In this document: one piece after another, positions 1-5,376 of the stretch
How the letters are laid out: each line of letters begins with the position of its first letter
Position numbering within the stretch: position 1 is the stretch's first letter
Source of the DNA: Pleurocapsa sp. MO_226.B13
GTDB lineage: Bacteria > Cyanobacteriota > Cyanobacteriia > Cyanobacteriales > Xenococcaceae
Assembly: GCA_030064795.1 (NCBI GenBank)
Contig: JASJEI010000454.1
Span: forward strand, 1 to 8,888
Length of the DNA: 8,888 bases
Reading direction: 5' to 3'
The notes under the pieces: generated by a model
The model's database searches: none
Told to the model about the DNA's origin: nothing
Seen by the model: the letters and a program-made list of their open reading frames with translations, nothing else
Translations under genes and position numbers: made by a program

Positions 1-606
1 GCGATCTCCTTCTTCTTGGAGTGCTTGCATTAGTTTTCTATTCTTTTTACTTCTACTACCATAGAGTCTCGCACTAAATACGGTTATTATTTCCAAAACA
101 TCCGCTGCTAAGTCTTCATCATTACTAGATTGTTCCCCTTGATGGATTAGTACTATCTCAATTCCTTGTAACTCACACAAGGAAAAGACTAATTCACTGC
201 CAAAACGTAACAATCTATCTTTATTAGTTAATACGAGACGTTTGATCTTTCTGGACAAGATTAAATTCAGTAACTGTTGCAATCCGCGTTTCTTGTAGTT
301 CATCCCTGAACCTAAATCTTTAATCACCTGGCAACGCCAACCTTTAGCTGCACAATAAGCTAAGAGTAATTCTTGTTGACGAATTAGATCGGCTTTTTGC
401 TCATGGCTACTTACTCTGGCATAGCAAAGCGTCGGGTACTCATGTTGCTCACTGTTTTGTAACTTGTGAAGATCATAGTACCTTGTCCCGCCCTTAGTTT
501 TCCTATGGGGAACTAATTCCCCTGTTTTTTCCCACTTTCTTAGTGTTGACACTGCCACTCCTAAGAGTTCGGCAGCCTCACCAATCTTAATAAATCTTTT
601 CTCCAT
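1..606 (-). CDS. IS607-type transposase TnpA (serine recombinase), 3' end cut by window edge
   Basis: The ATG is at 604-606 on the minus strand and 202 codons stay open to base 1, so the stop lies outside. Residues 5-27 (IKIGEAAELLGVAVSTLRKW) form a MerR-like helix-turn-helix. Residues 60-202 form a small serine-recombinase domain: the motif YARVSSHEQ at 62-70 places the catalytic serine at 66 and its arginine partner at 64, and KDRLLRFG at 129-136 supplies the conserved arginine pair. The order HTH first, catalytic domain second, and a length near 200 residues are characteristic of IS607 TnpA, which moves the element through a circular intermediate without terminal inverted repeats. A tnpB gene would be expected downstream, beyond the left edge. 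The gene starts about 70 bp past the gp25-like stop on the same strand. A weak minus-strand -10 box (TATAAT, 654-659) lies upstream. No frameshift is seen in the visible part. Confidence 0.92.
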   Translation of the reverse strand, partial: MEKRFIKIGEAAELLGVAVSTLRKWEKTGELVPHRKTKGGTRYYDLHKLQNSEQHEYPTLCYARVSSHEQKADLIRQQELLLAYCAAKGWRCQVIKDLGSGMNYKKRGLQQLLNLILSRKIKRLVLTNKDRLLRFGSELVFSLCELQGIEIVLIHQGEQSSNDEDLAADVLEIITVFSARLYGSRSKKNRKLMQALQEEGDR

Positions 607-677
607 ACTGGATATTGTATCAAATCAGGAGAGATTAGTTAAGATAAAGTAAGATTATAGTAGATTACTGGGAACAG
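607..677 (-). promoter_or_regulatory. Possible promoter of the IS607-type transposase
   Basis: Read on the minus strand, the 71-bp gap between the gp25-like stop and the transposase ATG holds a perfect TATAAT (654-659). A poor -35 candidate, TTAACT (676-681), lies 16 bp upstream and overlaps the gp25-like stop. A purine-rich stretch near 627-634 is not a convincing ribosome binding site. The left end of the IS607-like element should also fall here or inside the end of the neighbouring gene, but IS607 elements have no inverted repeats, so the boundary cannot be placed from sequence alone. Confidence 0.3.
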
Positions 678-1088
678 TTAATAACCCTCACTAACGCCTA
701 AAAGTTCGTCTCGAATTGCAAAGCTTTGTTTGACGGCAACAGTTCCCCCCAGGGGATGAACGTCTATCCCGACAATCTTTGGGGCTTGTCGATAAATTCC
801 CTGACCCTCTACTTCTAGATCGATACGAGGTTCCCAAGTTTCTAAAGCTTCTGTGACGTACAATCGCATCAAAAACAAGGTTTCACTATTAAGAGGTGCG
901 AAAGTTAACTCGGACAAACGACAACCAAAACTAGGACGGTATCTTCTTTCTCCTAATTCAGTACGTAAAATGATCGGAATTGCTTGTCTGACTTTTTGCT
1001 CGGCCGAACAGAGGGAAAGTCCTCCTTGTAAATCGATTTTTAAAGGAAAATTCCAGCCTTTACCCAGATAGTCTTGTCGATCGCTCAT
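678..1088 (-). CDS. gp25/IraD-like baseplate wedge protein
   Basis: The 136-residue product has the layout of the GPW/gp25 family (T4 gp25-like): GWNFPLKID with a following GG at 11-23, a helix leading into IILRTELGERRYRPSFGCRL at 39-58, and the ALETWEPRI segment at 81-89 before the C-terminal beta strands. The family forms part of the baseplate wedge of phage tails and of phage-derived contractile injection systems; cyanobacteria carry such systems. Its length is normal, it starts at ATG 1086-1088 and ends at TAA 678-680, and no break is seen. No sheath, tube, spike or other baseplate gene is present here. The downstream neighbour on the same strand is an IS607-type transposase and the upstream neighbour, 370 bp away, is an unrelated potassium channel. 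The gene may be the last remaining member of a cluster that continues beyond the left edge, or an orphan. No clear Shine-Dalgarno sequence precedes the ATG. Confidence 0.85.
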   Translation of the reverse strand: MSDRQDYLGKGWNFPLKIDLQGGLSLCSAEQKVRQAIPIILRTELGERRYRPSFGCRLSELTFAPLNSETLFLMRLYVTEALETWEPRIDLEVEGQGIYRQAPKIVGIDVHPLGGTVAVKQSFAIRDELLGVSEGY

Positions 1089-1202
1089 AAAAGAAATTTT
1101 CGCACTGGTTGTTCTCGTAGGTTATCAATTTAGAACTCACCAGACATTAACCATAAGGAGAAAGTTACAGCGATTTTCAGTTCAATAGAACACAGTTAGT
1201 AG

Positions 1203-1214
1203 GGGCGTTCGCCC
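1203..1214. repeat. Short GC hairpin of an interspersed cyanobacterial motif
   Basis: GGGCG and CGCCC form a perfect five-base stem around TT. The surrounding TAGGGGCGTTCGCCCTTACAG resembles a short repeat seen between genes in many cyanobacterial genomes; that resemblance is from memory and not from a search. Confidence 0.45.
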
Positions 1215-1278
1215 TTACAGGAATTCGGAGTTAGGAGAGACAAGACATACCTTTTCTGTACAGTAGTTAGTTATTATA

Positions 1279-1300
1279 TTAAGTACGAATGATTACTTAA
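1279..1300. repeat. Inverted repeat TTAAGTA / TACTTAA
   Basis: A perfect seven-base inverted repeat with an eight-base spacer lies in the spacer upstream of the gp25-like gene. It is AT-rich, has no U-run that would make it a terminator, and no function can be assigned. Confidence 0.4.
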
Positions 1301-1312
1301 AATTAAGGTTGT

Positions 1313-1332
1313 CCCCCAATCCCCCAATCCCC
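1313..1332. repeat. Short tandem repeat of CCCCCAAT
   Basis: Two exact copies of CCCCCAAT are followed by a partial third copy (CCCC). It is a simple low-complexity tandem repeat in non-coding DNA and may vary in copy number between strains. Confidence 0.6.
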
Positions 1333-1436
1333 TAAGCCAAAATATTTAACTGTTCAACCGAACTTGATATTAGTTATTAATCTTTGCTTCTTCCTCACTC
1401 CCTCCAACTTCCCCCATCTTCCCCACCTAATACCAA

Positions 1437-1452
1437 TTAGACTTAAGTCTAA
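1437..1452 (-). terminator. Perfect 16-bp palindrome behind the potassium channel gene
   Basis: TTAGACTTAAGTCTAA is fully self-complementary and begins six bases past the channel stop codon on the minus strand. As RNA it could only form a weak AT-rich hairpin, and no clear U-run follows in the minus-strand direction (the next bases are TTGGTATTAGG). It could be a weak terminator or a protein-binding palindrome; the sequence does not decide. Confidence 0.35.
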
Positions 1453-1458
1453 ACACCT

Positions 1459-2517
1459 CTAACCAATACTAGAACCTCGATATCGCATTTTGCTTTTTAA
1501 CTCGTGAGTCCTAGCAAACCGAGGAGCATCACCTTGATGTCCCATGACAATAACGCGATCGCCAGCCTCTAAAATAACTTTGGCTGACGGATTTTTAAGC
1601 ACAGTTCCATCTTGACGACGCAAAGCCACAATAATAAACGCTCTATTGCCCTGTACTTCTAATTTACTTACTGTTTTGCCGATTAACGGCGATCCTGAAG
1701 GAATTAATAATTCATCTAGTTGTACGTTGATTTGACCTAAAATTTCATCTAGATAATCACGTTCCTCTTTATTTTCCAGAAATTCGACCGCGCTAGGACG
1801 AGTAATGAGATTTGCCATCCGCATCGCACTGATCGTAGCCGGTAATACGACTCGATTTGCTCCCGCTAGCTTTAATTTTTTTTCGGTAGTAGGCAACTCA
1901 CCGCGAGCTAAGATTAATAACTTGGGGTTTAAGCCACGAGCAGTTAAGGTAATAAATACATTTAAAGCATCGTCTGGTAGTACCGTCGCCAACACCTTCG
2001 CTTTAGCGATACCCACAAGTTTAAGTATGTTTTCATCCGTAGCGTTTCCTACCTGAGTTAAATAACCCATTTGTTCGGCGGTAGTCATCAAATCGCTATT
2101 GAGATCGATAATCACAAACTTTTGTCTGGCTTCTTGTAACTGTTGAGCCAAAATTTGTCCCATACGTCCAAAACCGCAGATAATTGTATGCCGATCTAAA
2201 TTTTGAATTTCTTTAGTTTTACGATGAGTATCTAAAGCCCGATTGATTTCTCCTTCAGCAACCATTTGTACAAATCCTCCAACTATATATACTGCCGATG
2301 AAGTACCAGCAATGATTACTAAAATGGTAAAAATTTTTTCTGGTGCAGTTTCCAAGGGATTGACTTCACCATAGCCGACTCCAAAAATGGTAATCACTAC
2401 CATGTAGATTGCTTCTAATAGTGTCCAACCAAAAAAGAGATAACCAGCAACCGCAACTATAATGGTCAGAATCAAGAGTAGCGTCCCAGTCGCAATTCTT
2501 TTAAGTGAACTCTGCAT
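1459..2517 (-). CDS. Two-helix potassium channel with RCK (TrkA-N/TrkA-C) regulatory domain
   Basis: The 352-residue protein has two membrane helices (about 9-29 and 62-83) flanking a pore helix and filter, FGVGYGE at 45-51. The cytoplasmic part begins with a Rossmann fold: CGFGRMG at 114-120 is the GxGxxG dinucleotide loop and the acidic residue closing strand two is D138 in FVIIDLN. A TrkA-C domain follows at about 265-330 (LIPSGSPLIGKTV to DRVIVMG). This is the MthK-like plan: a tetrameric inner-membrane K+ channel gated through its RCK ring by nucleotide or ion binding. The filter has Gly where KcsA and MthK have the coordinating Thr, and Glu replaces the usual Asp. ATG 2515-2517 is the natural start, giving a short cytoplasmic N-terminus; only a weak ribosome site is visible. 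The gene looks intact and stands alone. Confidence 0.93.
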   Translation of the reverse strand: MQSSLKRIATGTLLLILTIIVAVAGYLFFGWTLLEAIYMVVITIFGVGYGEVNPLETAPEKIFTILVIIAGTSSAVYIVGGFVQMVAEGEINRALDTHRKTKEIQNLDRHTIICGFGRMGQILAQQLQEARQKFVIIDLNSDLMTTAEQMGYLTQVGNATDENILKLVGIAKAKVLATVLPDDALNVFITLTARGLNPKLLILARGELPTTEKKLKLAGANRVVLPATISAMRMANLITRPSAVEFLENKEERDYLDEILGQINVQLDELLIPSGSPLIGKTVSKLEVQGNRAFIIVALRRQDGTVLKNPSAKVILEAGDRVIVMGHQGDAPRFARTHELKSKMRYRGSSIG

Positions 2518-2821
2518 CTTGTTGGCTTATCGTTCAGAATTATTTGTTATTACCGACATTAGCGATTTAATCTCAGTACCACAATTATGTTTGTGCGATT
2601 TGATACTGAACGACCCGATCGCTAGCATTCTCTCTAAAATTAGTTGGTAACAGAGGTTGTCCCAGTATGTAGGCAAGATTTGAGTAAGAAATCCGAGCTA
2701 AACTCCAGTAATTTTAATCGAGCGAGCGAGCGCGATATTCCAACGAACAATATAATATCGCGATCGCCCAGACTCAGATGATTAGATAGTTAACTATTTT
2801 TCTAGATCGGCAGTTGCTTTT
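2518..2821. other. 304-bp spacer between the channel and XRE genes
   Basis: I see no convincing gene in this stretch. It must contain the channel promoter (minus strand) and whatever ends the XRE-type transcript. Its notable content is a GAGC-type short repeat (about 2719-2733) running into a nine-base inverted repeat (2731-2762) that carries a HIP1 octamer at its right edge. Confidence 0.55.
2731..2762. repeat. Inverted repeat CGCGATATT / AATATCGCG
   Basis: A perfect nine-base inverted repeat with a 14-base spacer. The right arm overlaps a GCGATCGC (HIP1) site and the left arm follows GAGCGAGCGAGC. It sits about 60 bp beyond the XRE-type stop on the minus strand. With no U-run it is a poor intrinsic terminator, but it could be a hairpin that stabilises an RNA end. 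Confidence 0.45.
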
Positions 2822-3106
2822 CTATTCTGCAACACTCAAAAAATTAGGTAAATCCTCAAAATCTTTCTCAACTGCTTGACAAAACTTTTTCCATTGAGCA
2901 ATTGTCATCGTCGGCTCAGCTTGCCCTTTTTCCCAACGCCGAACGGTAGAAACCGCCACACCTATCTTTTTGGCTAATTTTTCTTGAGATAGTTTGACGT
3001 TTAATCTTAATTTTTTAAAAGGAGGATTAGTGTTTTGACGAAGTGAACAGTACCCTGTCGTTTTACGGCAGTACTGTTCACACTGAGAGTTTCTAGGTCT
3101 TATCAT
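2822..3106 (-). CDS. XRE-family helix-turn-helix protein with unusual N-terminal extension
   Basis: The 94-residue product carries one XRE (Cro/C1-type) DNA-binding domain at about 31-88: FKKLRLNVKLSQEKLAKKIG, then VAVSTVRRWEKGQAEPTM, where the recognition helix is VSTVRRWEKG. Small proteins of this type usually begin just before the first helix. Here about 30 residues with three cysteines (9-20) come first, and their codons form a 39-bp hairpin (3043-3081). No alternative start codon lies between that hairpin and the domain, so either the ATG at 3104-3106 is used and the extension is translated, or a repeat has landed in the 5' end and separated the domain from its old start. The partner and target are unknown. 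The gene diverges from the truncated Fur-type gene, 47 bp from the point where that gene's similarity begins. Confidence 0.72.
   Translation of the reverse strand: MIRPRNSQCEQYCRKTTGYCSLRQNTNPPFKKLRLNVKLSQEKLAKKIGVAVSTVRRWEKGQAEPTMTIAQWKKFCQAVEKDFEDLPNFLSVAE
3043..3081. repeat. 39-bp palindromic hairpin inside the XRE gene
   Basis: The arms GTGAACAGTAC (3043-3053) and GTACTGTTCAC (3071-3081) are perfect complements. Inside them TGTCGT (3056-3061) and ACGGCA (3065-3070) extend the stem with one T-G mismatch, a CC bulge on the left and a TTT loop. The whole resembles the short GTGAACAGT-type palindromic repeats scattered through cyanobacterial genomes (from memory, no search made). It spans roughly codons 9-21 of the XRE-type gene. 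Confidence 0.75.
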
Positions 3107-3153
3107 CGTATTTATAGCCTGTCATCTGAGTAGGTAGGCACAATTAATATAAT

Positions 3154-3477
3154 CCGACTGTAGAGCAAATTTTGGAAGATCTCAACCAGAATTTTCCTGT
3201 TTCTTCTCAGGCGACAATTTATAGTTCTTTGCAAGTCCTGAGAGAAGTTGGATTAGTGGAGGAGGTTTTGTTGGATGAGGGAGTCTCCCGTTACGATGCC
3301 AATATGGAGTATCATCATCATTTTCGCTGCTCTAGTTGTGGTGCAATTGAGGACATTCCATCAAATCAATTTGAGGCTTTGGACTTAAGTAAGTTGCGTC
3401 CAGGTTTAAAGGTGACGACCTATGAAATAACAGTTCATGGAATATGCGATCGCTGTAATTGCTCTGATTCCAATTGA
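3154..3477 (+). pseudogene. Fur/PerR-family regulator, 5' truncated
   Basis: The reading frame from PTVEQILEDL (3154 on) to the TGA at 3475-3477 matches the Fur family from the middle of the winged-helix domain to the C-terminus: recognition segment SSQATIYSSLQVLREVGLV, the YDANMEYHHHFRC metal-site segment, the zinc motif CSSC and the second motif CDRC. A normal member has about 35 to 45 further residues in front, including the first helices and the histidine before the PT pair that in PerR helps bind the regulatory metal. Here the frame is closed by a TAA at 3145-3147, and nothing before 3154 resembles the family. A TTG (3172-3174) could start a 101-residue product, but it would lack part of the DNA-binding domain. 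It looks like a remnant left by a deletion or rearrangement next to the XRE gene. The short distance (11 bp) to the convergent GAF-LuxR gene seems original. Confidence 0.82.
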
Positions 3478-3488
3478 GAGAATTCAAG

Positions 3489-4604
3489 CTAACTCAAATA
3501 ACCCTGTAAATATGCTTGATGTATAGCTTGAATGCGAGTACGGGCATTTAGTTTAGTCACTACATTATTGATATGAAACTTGACAGTACGATCGCTGATA
3601 TATAATTTCTGGGCAATTTCGCGATCGCGCATCCCCTCGGCTAAAAGTTGAATTATTTGTCGTTCTCGACTAGAAAGATTGATTTCGGTTTGGGGTGATT
3701 CTTGATAGGGAAGAGATAATTCGAGCTGAATTAAATTGCTGTCGGGATGTTTAATTTTTAGTTTACCGCCGAGATGATTAATCACAACAGTAAGACTGCC
3801 AAAAATATTTTCTGTTGCCAAATTTGCACTTGAGACGAGCATCGCTTCTAAATAGAAGCGATCGCTTTGATAAGTTAGACGACAATAATTACAATGATTA
3901 TTTTTGAGGATTTCGGCAATTCTTAAGATTAAATAGATAGCAGAAGCATTCAAAGGTATTTCCGTACCGACTAGAGTTAAGCGAACGTTAGTTAAAATCT
4001 GGGATATTTGTTCGGAAAGAGGGATGTGAGTCAACAATTTAGAGTCATAATTATTCAGCCGTGTCTGGAATTGTTCTTGATAGATGCGTGCATTATCCAA
4101 AGCTACTGCTACCGCACTACAGAGGATTCTCAAGGCTTCTAAAAACTCGGCTTTCATCGGCTGATGGCTAAAAACCGCCAAGACTCCAATTACTCTACCC
4201 CCAATAGCTAAGGGTAACCCTGCAAAACCGCAAATCTGATTGTCAATAGCCCATTGACGATCCTTTACCCAAGACTCCTGTGCCAGTTGATTGCTTAAAA
4301 AGGGAATACAGTGCTGGGCAATTTTTCCCACCTTGTAAGCACCCATCGGTACAAGAGCAAAATCTCCATCCAAGCGAGTATATAATCCCGAAGAAGCGAC
4401 TAATTTTAAGCCGGTCAGATCTTTTTCTACTAGCCAAATACGCACAAAAGAACAGTCAAACTTATCTACCAAGCCAGCAGTAATTTTGCCAGCGATCGCT
4501 TCTGGTTCGAGACAGCCAGCCAGAGTTTGATTCAGGCGATCGATGTTTTGTAGTTCAAATAACAATCGAGTCGGATTAATTAGATCGTTTTTGACATCAG
4601 GCAC
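3489..4604 (-). CDS. GAF-domain LuxR-type transcription regulator with ATPase-like middle
   Basis: The start is GTG 4602-4604; an in-frame TAA eight codons upstream rules out a much longer form. The 371 residues fall into three parts. A GAF domain covers about 20-175 (start AGKITAGLVDKFDCSFVRIW, later LPLAIGGRVIGVLAVFS), a small-molecule or chromophore sensor fold; whether it binds bilin, haem or a metabolite cannot be told. Residues 205-300 resemble the histidine-kinase ATPase fold, with a helix LNASAIYLILRIAEILKNN where the N box would be and GSLTVVINHLGGKLKI late, but no clear G boxes and no upstream phospho-acceptor histidine. Residues 308-371 (LSSRERQIIQLLAEGMRDRE, then ISDRTVKFHINNV) are a complete LuxR/NarL helix-turn-helix. 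It has no receiver domain or membrane segment, so it is a one-component cytoplasmic regulator. Its target is unknown. Confidence 0.85.
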   Translation of the reverse strand: MPDVKNDLINPTRLLFELQNIDRLNQTLAGCLEPEAIAGKITAGLVDKFDCSFVRIWLVEKDLTGLKLVASSGLYTRLDGDFALVPMGAYKVGKIAQHCIPFLSNQLAQESWVKDRQWAIDNQICGFAGLPLAIGGRVIGVLAVFSHQPMKAEFLEALRILCSAVAVALDNARIYQEQFQTRLNNYDSKLLTHIPLSEQISQILTNVRLTLVGTEIPLNASAIYLILRIAEILKNNHCNYCRLTYQSDRFYLEAMLVSSANLATENIFGSLTVVINHLGGKLKIKHPDSNLIQLELSLPYQESPQTEINLSSRERQIIQLLAEGMRDREIAQKLYISDRTVKFHINNVVTKLNARTRIQAIHQAYLQGYLS

Positions 4605-4832
4605 AAGACAACAAGTAAATTAGCTTCTAAGTCTATTGAGAAGCAAGTTCCAGATTTCTCCTGTATGCAAAGTTACAAAATAATAAACAGCAGACAATTG
4701 ATAATTGACAACGAAATTGTCAAATTGCTTCGTCAGCTAGGGCGTGTCATCAATTAGAAAAAGCGATCGCTCAGTATAAGGGCGATCGCCTCTAACTACT
4801 CCAATTTCAATCGCCGAGATCCAGATTGTAAT
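4605..4832. other. Non-coding stretch upstream of the GAF-LuxR gene
   Basis: No gene is seen here. It should hold the GAF-LuxR promoter on the minus strand. It contains the TTGACAA/TTGTCAA inverted repeat, two HIP1 octamers (about 4762 and 4782) and, at about 4738-4757, TAGGGCGTGTCATCAATTAG, which looks to me like the end of an insertion sequence although I cannot assign it. The frame of the broken transposase that becomes recognisable near 4833 is open back to a TAG at 4755-4757, but that upstream part has no recognisable content. Confidence 0.45.
4705..4723. promoter_or_regulatory. Inverted repeat TTGACAA-cgaaa-TTGTCAA upstream of the GAF-LuxR gene
   Basis: A perfect seven-base inverted repeat with a five-base spacer lies about 100 bp upstream of the GTG start of the GAF-LuxR gene. 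Read on the minus strand it contains a consensus-like -35 box TTGACA (4718-4723), but no good -10 box follows at the right distance. Operator, hairpin or coincidence are all possible. Confidence 0.3.
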
Positions 4833-4885
4833 CAGCCTATAATCACTCTTTACTATAGCGATTGTCAAGGAAATTCAGTACCATT
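4833..4885 (+). pseudogene. Broken DDE transposase, first visible piece
   Basis: In the frame that starts codons at multiples of three, this stretch reads QPIITLYYSDCQGNSVP. It leads up to the point where the small hairpin-ended element begins. Joined to the piece after that element, it gives ...GNSVP-F-VNYRIY..., which matches my memory of the strand before the second catalytic aspartate in cyanobacterial IS4/IS701-like transposases (pattern G-x-x-[VL]P-V-NYRIYD). The roughly 150 residues that should precede it, with the first catalytic aspartate, are absent. Confidence 0.6.
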
Positions 4886-4891
4886 GACTTC

Positions 4892-4915
4892 TCCAACGGC
4901 TGAAAGCGCGTTGGA
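4892..4915 (+). repeat. Left-end hairpin of the IS200/IS605-like element
   Basis: TCCAACG (4892-4898) pairs with CGTTGGA (4909-4915), and GCT (4899-4901) pairs with AGC (4905-4907) around a GAA triloop, leaving G4908 unpaired. It is the counterpart of the right-end hairpin and lies about seven bases inside the presumed left edge. Confidence 0.7.
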
Positions 4916-5278
4916 TTCTAACCCTGGTTATGCGTCCTAATTATTGCCACTACACACACCGAAAGACTAGCTGTCACTGGACAATATAGCCCAGTGCTGG
5001 CAGTCAAAGACCAGCTACACGCTCAAATATGCTGGTACAAAGTACCACATAGATTGCGCTTACTTGGAGCTTCCAACCTTGAAAATTTTACGAGACAAAG
5101 GCTTTTAGGCAACACTTCTTGTCTCAACCTTGTATTCTCAGTTTTCATGGTTCAGTATCAGCTTTCTTGGGTTTTTCACCATAATTGGCGCGCTGTAGGA
5201 AAATTATACAACGGCTCAAACCCTTTCTATATAAAGATTTTGTGTCTAAATTGTATAGCTTGACGACCCTTAAAAGGA

Positions 5279-5318
5279 GGGGCTGTCGCCTGTGGTTTCC
5301 CAGGCGTTTAAAAGCCCC
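5279..5318 (+). ncRNA. Nested stem structure, possible omega-RNA-like 3' region
   Basis: An outer stem GGGGCT (5279-5284)/AGCCCC (5313-5318) encloses an inner stem CGCCTG (5287-5292)/CAGGCG (5301-5306). It sits immediately upstream of GTGGTCGAGTCG and the right-end hairpin. In TnpB-bearing IS200/IS605 elements this position encodes the omega RNA, which ends at the element border and takes its guide from flanking DNA. The structure is seen; its identity as an omega RNA is inference, and no TnpB is present in the window. Confidence 0.4.
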
Positions 5319-5338
5319 GTGGTCGAGTCGAAATTCAT

Positions 5339-5360
5339 CCTACCGCTAAAAGCAGGTAGG
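5339..5360 (+). repeat. Right-end hairpin of the IS200/IS605-like element
   Basis: CCTACC (5339-5344) pairs with GGTAGG (5355-5360), and GCT (5345-5347) pairs with AGC (5351-5353) around an AAA triloop, leaving A5354 unpaired. The flanks, AAATTCAT on the left and CTTTCTTTCTC on the right, resemble the ends that commonly follow tnpB genes in cyanobacteria (from memory). Confidence 0.75.
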
Positions 5361-5376
5361 CTTTCTTTCTCCCGCA

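Larger units (their letters stand above)
1089..1458. other. 370-bp non-coding spacer with cyanobacterial repeats
   Basis: I find no gene here. The stretch holds a GGGCG-tt-CGCCC hairpin (1203-1214) in the context TAGGGGCGTTCGCCCTTAC, which I recognise as a common interspersed cyanobacterial motif. It also holds an inverted repeat TTAAGTA/TACTTAA (1279-1300), a tandem CCCCCAAT repeat (1313-1332) and a C-rich, T-rich tract on the plus strand (about 1386-1430). It must also contain the promoter of the gp25-like gene, which I cannot place. Confidence 0.6.

Noticed and set aside
853..1071. Plus-strand open frame opposite the gp25-like gene
   Set aside because: It is the reverse-strand shadow of a well recognised conserved protein and has no features of its own.
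1311..1332. CRISPR-like repeat
   Set aside because: The tandem CCCCCAAT units have no spacers and are only eight bases long; no CRISPR array or cas gene is present in the window.
2462..2650. Plus-strand open frame of 62 codons upstream of the channel
   Set aside because: It overlaps the channel start on the opposite strand and its product has no known pattern; probably chance.
3107..3153. Promoter for divergent XRE and Fur-type genes
   Set aside because: TATAAA and TATAAT-like strings are present but no -35 partner lies at a sensible distance, and the Fur-type gene has lost its 5' end, so the original arrangement cannot be inferred.
4243..4483. Small open frames on both strands inside the GAF-LuxR gene
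   Set aside because: They overlap the GAF-coding part in other frames and look like shadows.
4994..5263. 89-codon open frame (GTG start) inside the hairpin-ended element
   Set aside because: It contains no recognisable motif, has several self-complementary segments better explained as structured nucleic acid, and lacks HUH, DDE or TnpB signatures.
5279..5345. tRNA-like look of GTGGTCGAGTCG followed by TTCATCC
   Set aside because: No cloverleaf can be formed: there is no anticodon arm or 7-bp acceptor stem, and the segment is better explained as the end of an IS200/IS605-like element.
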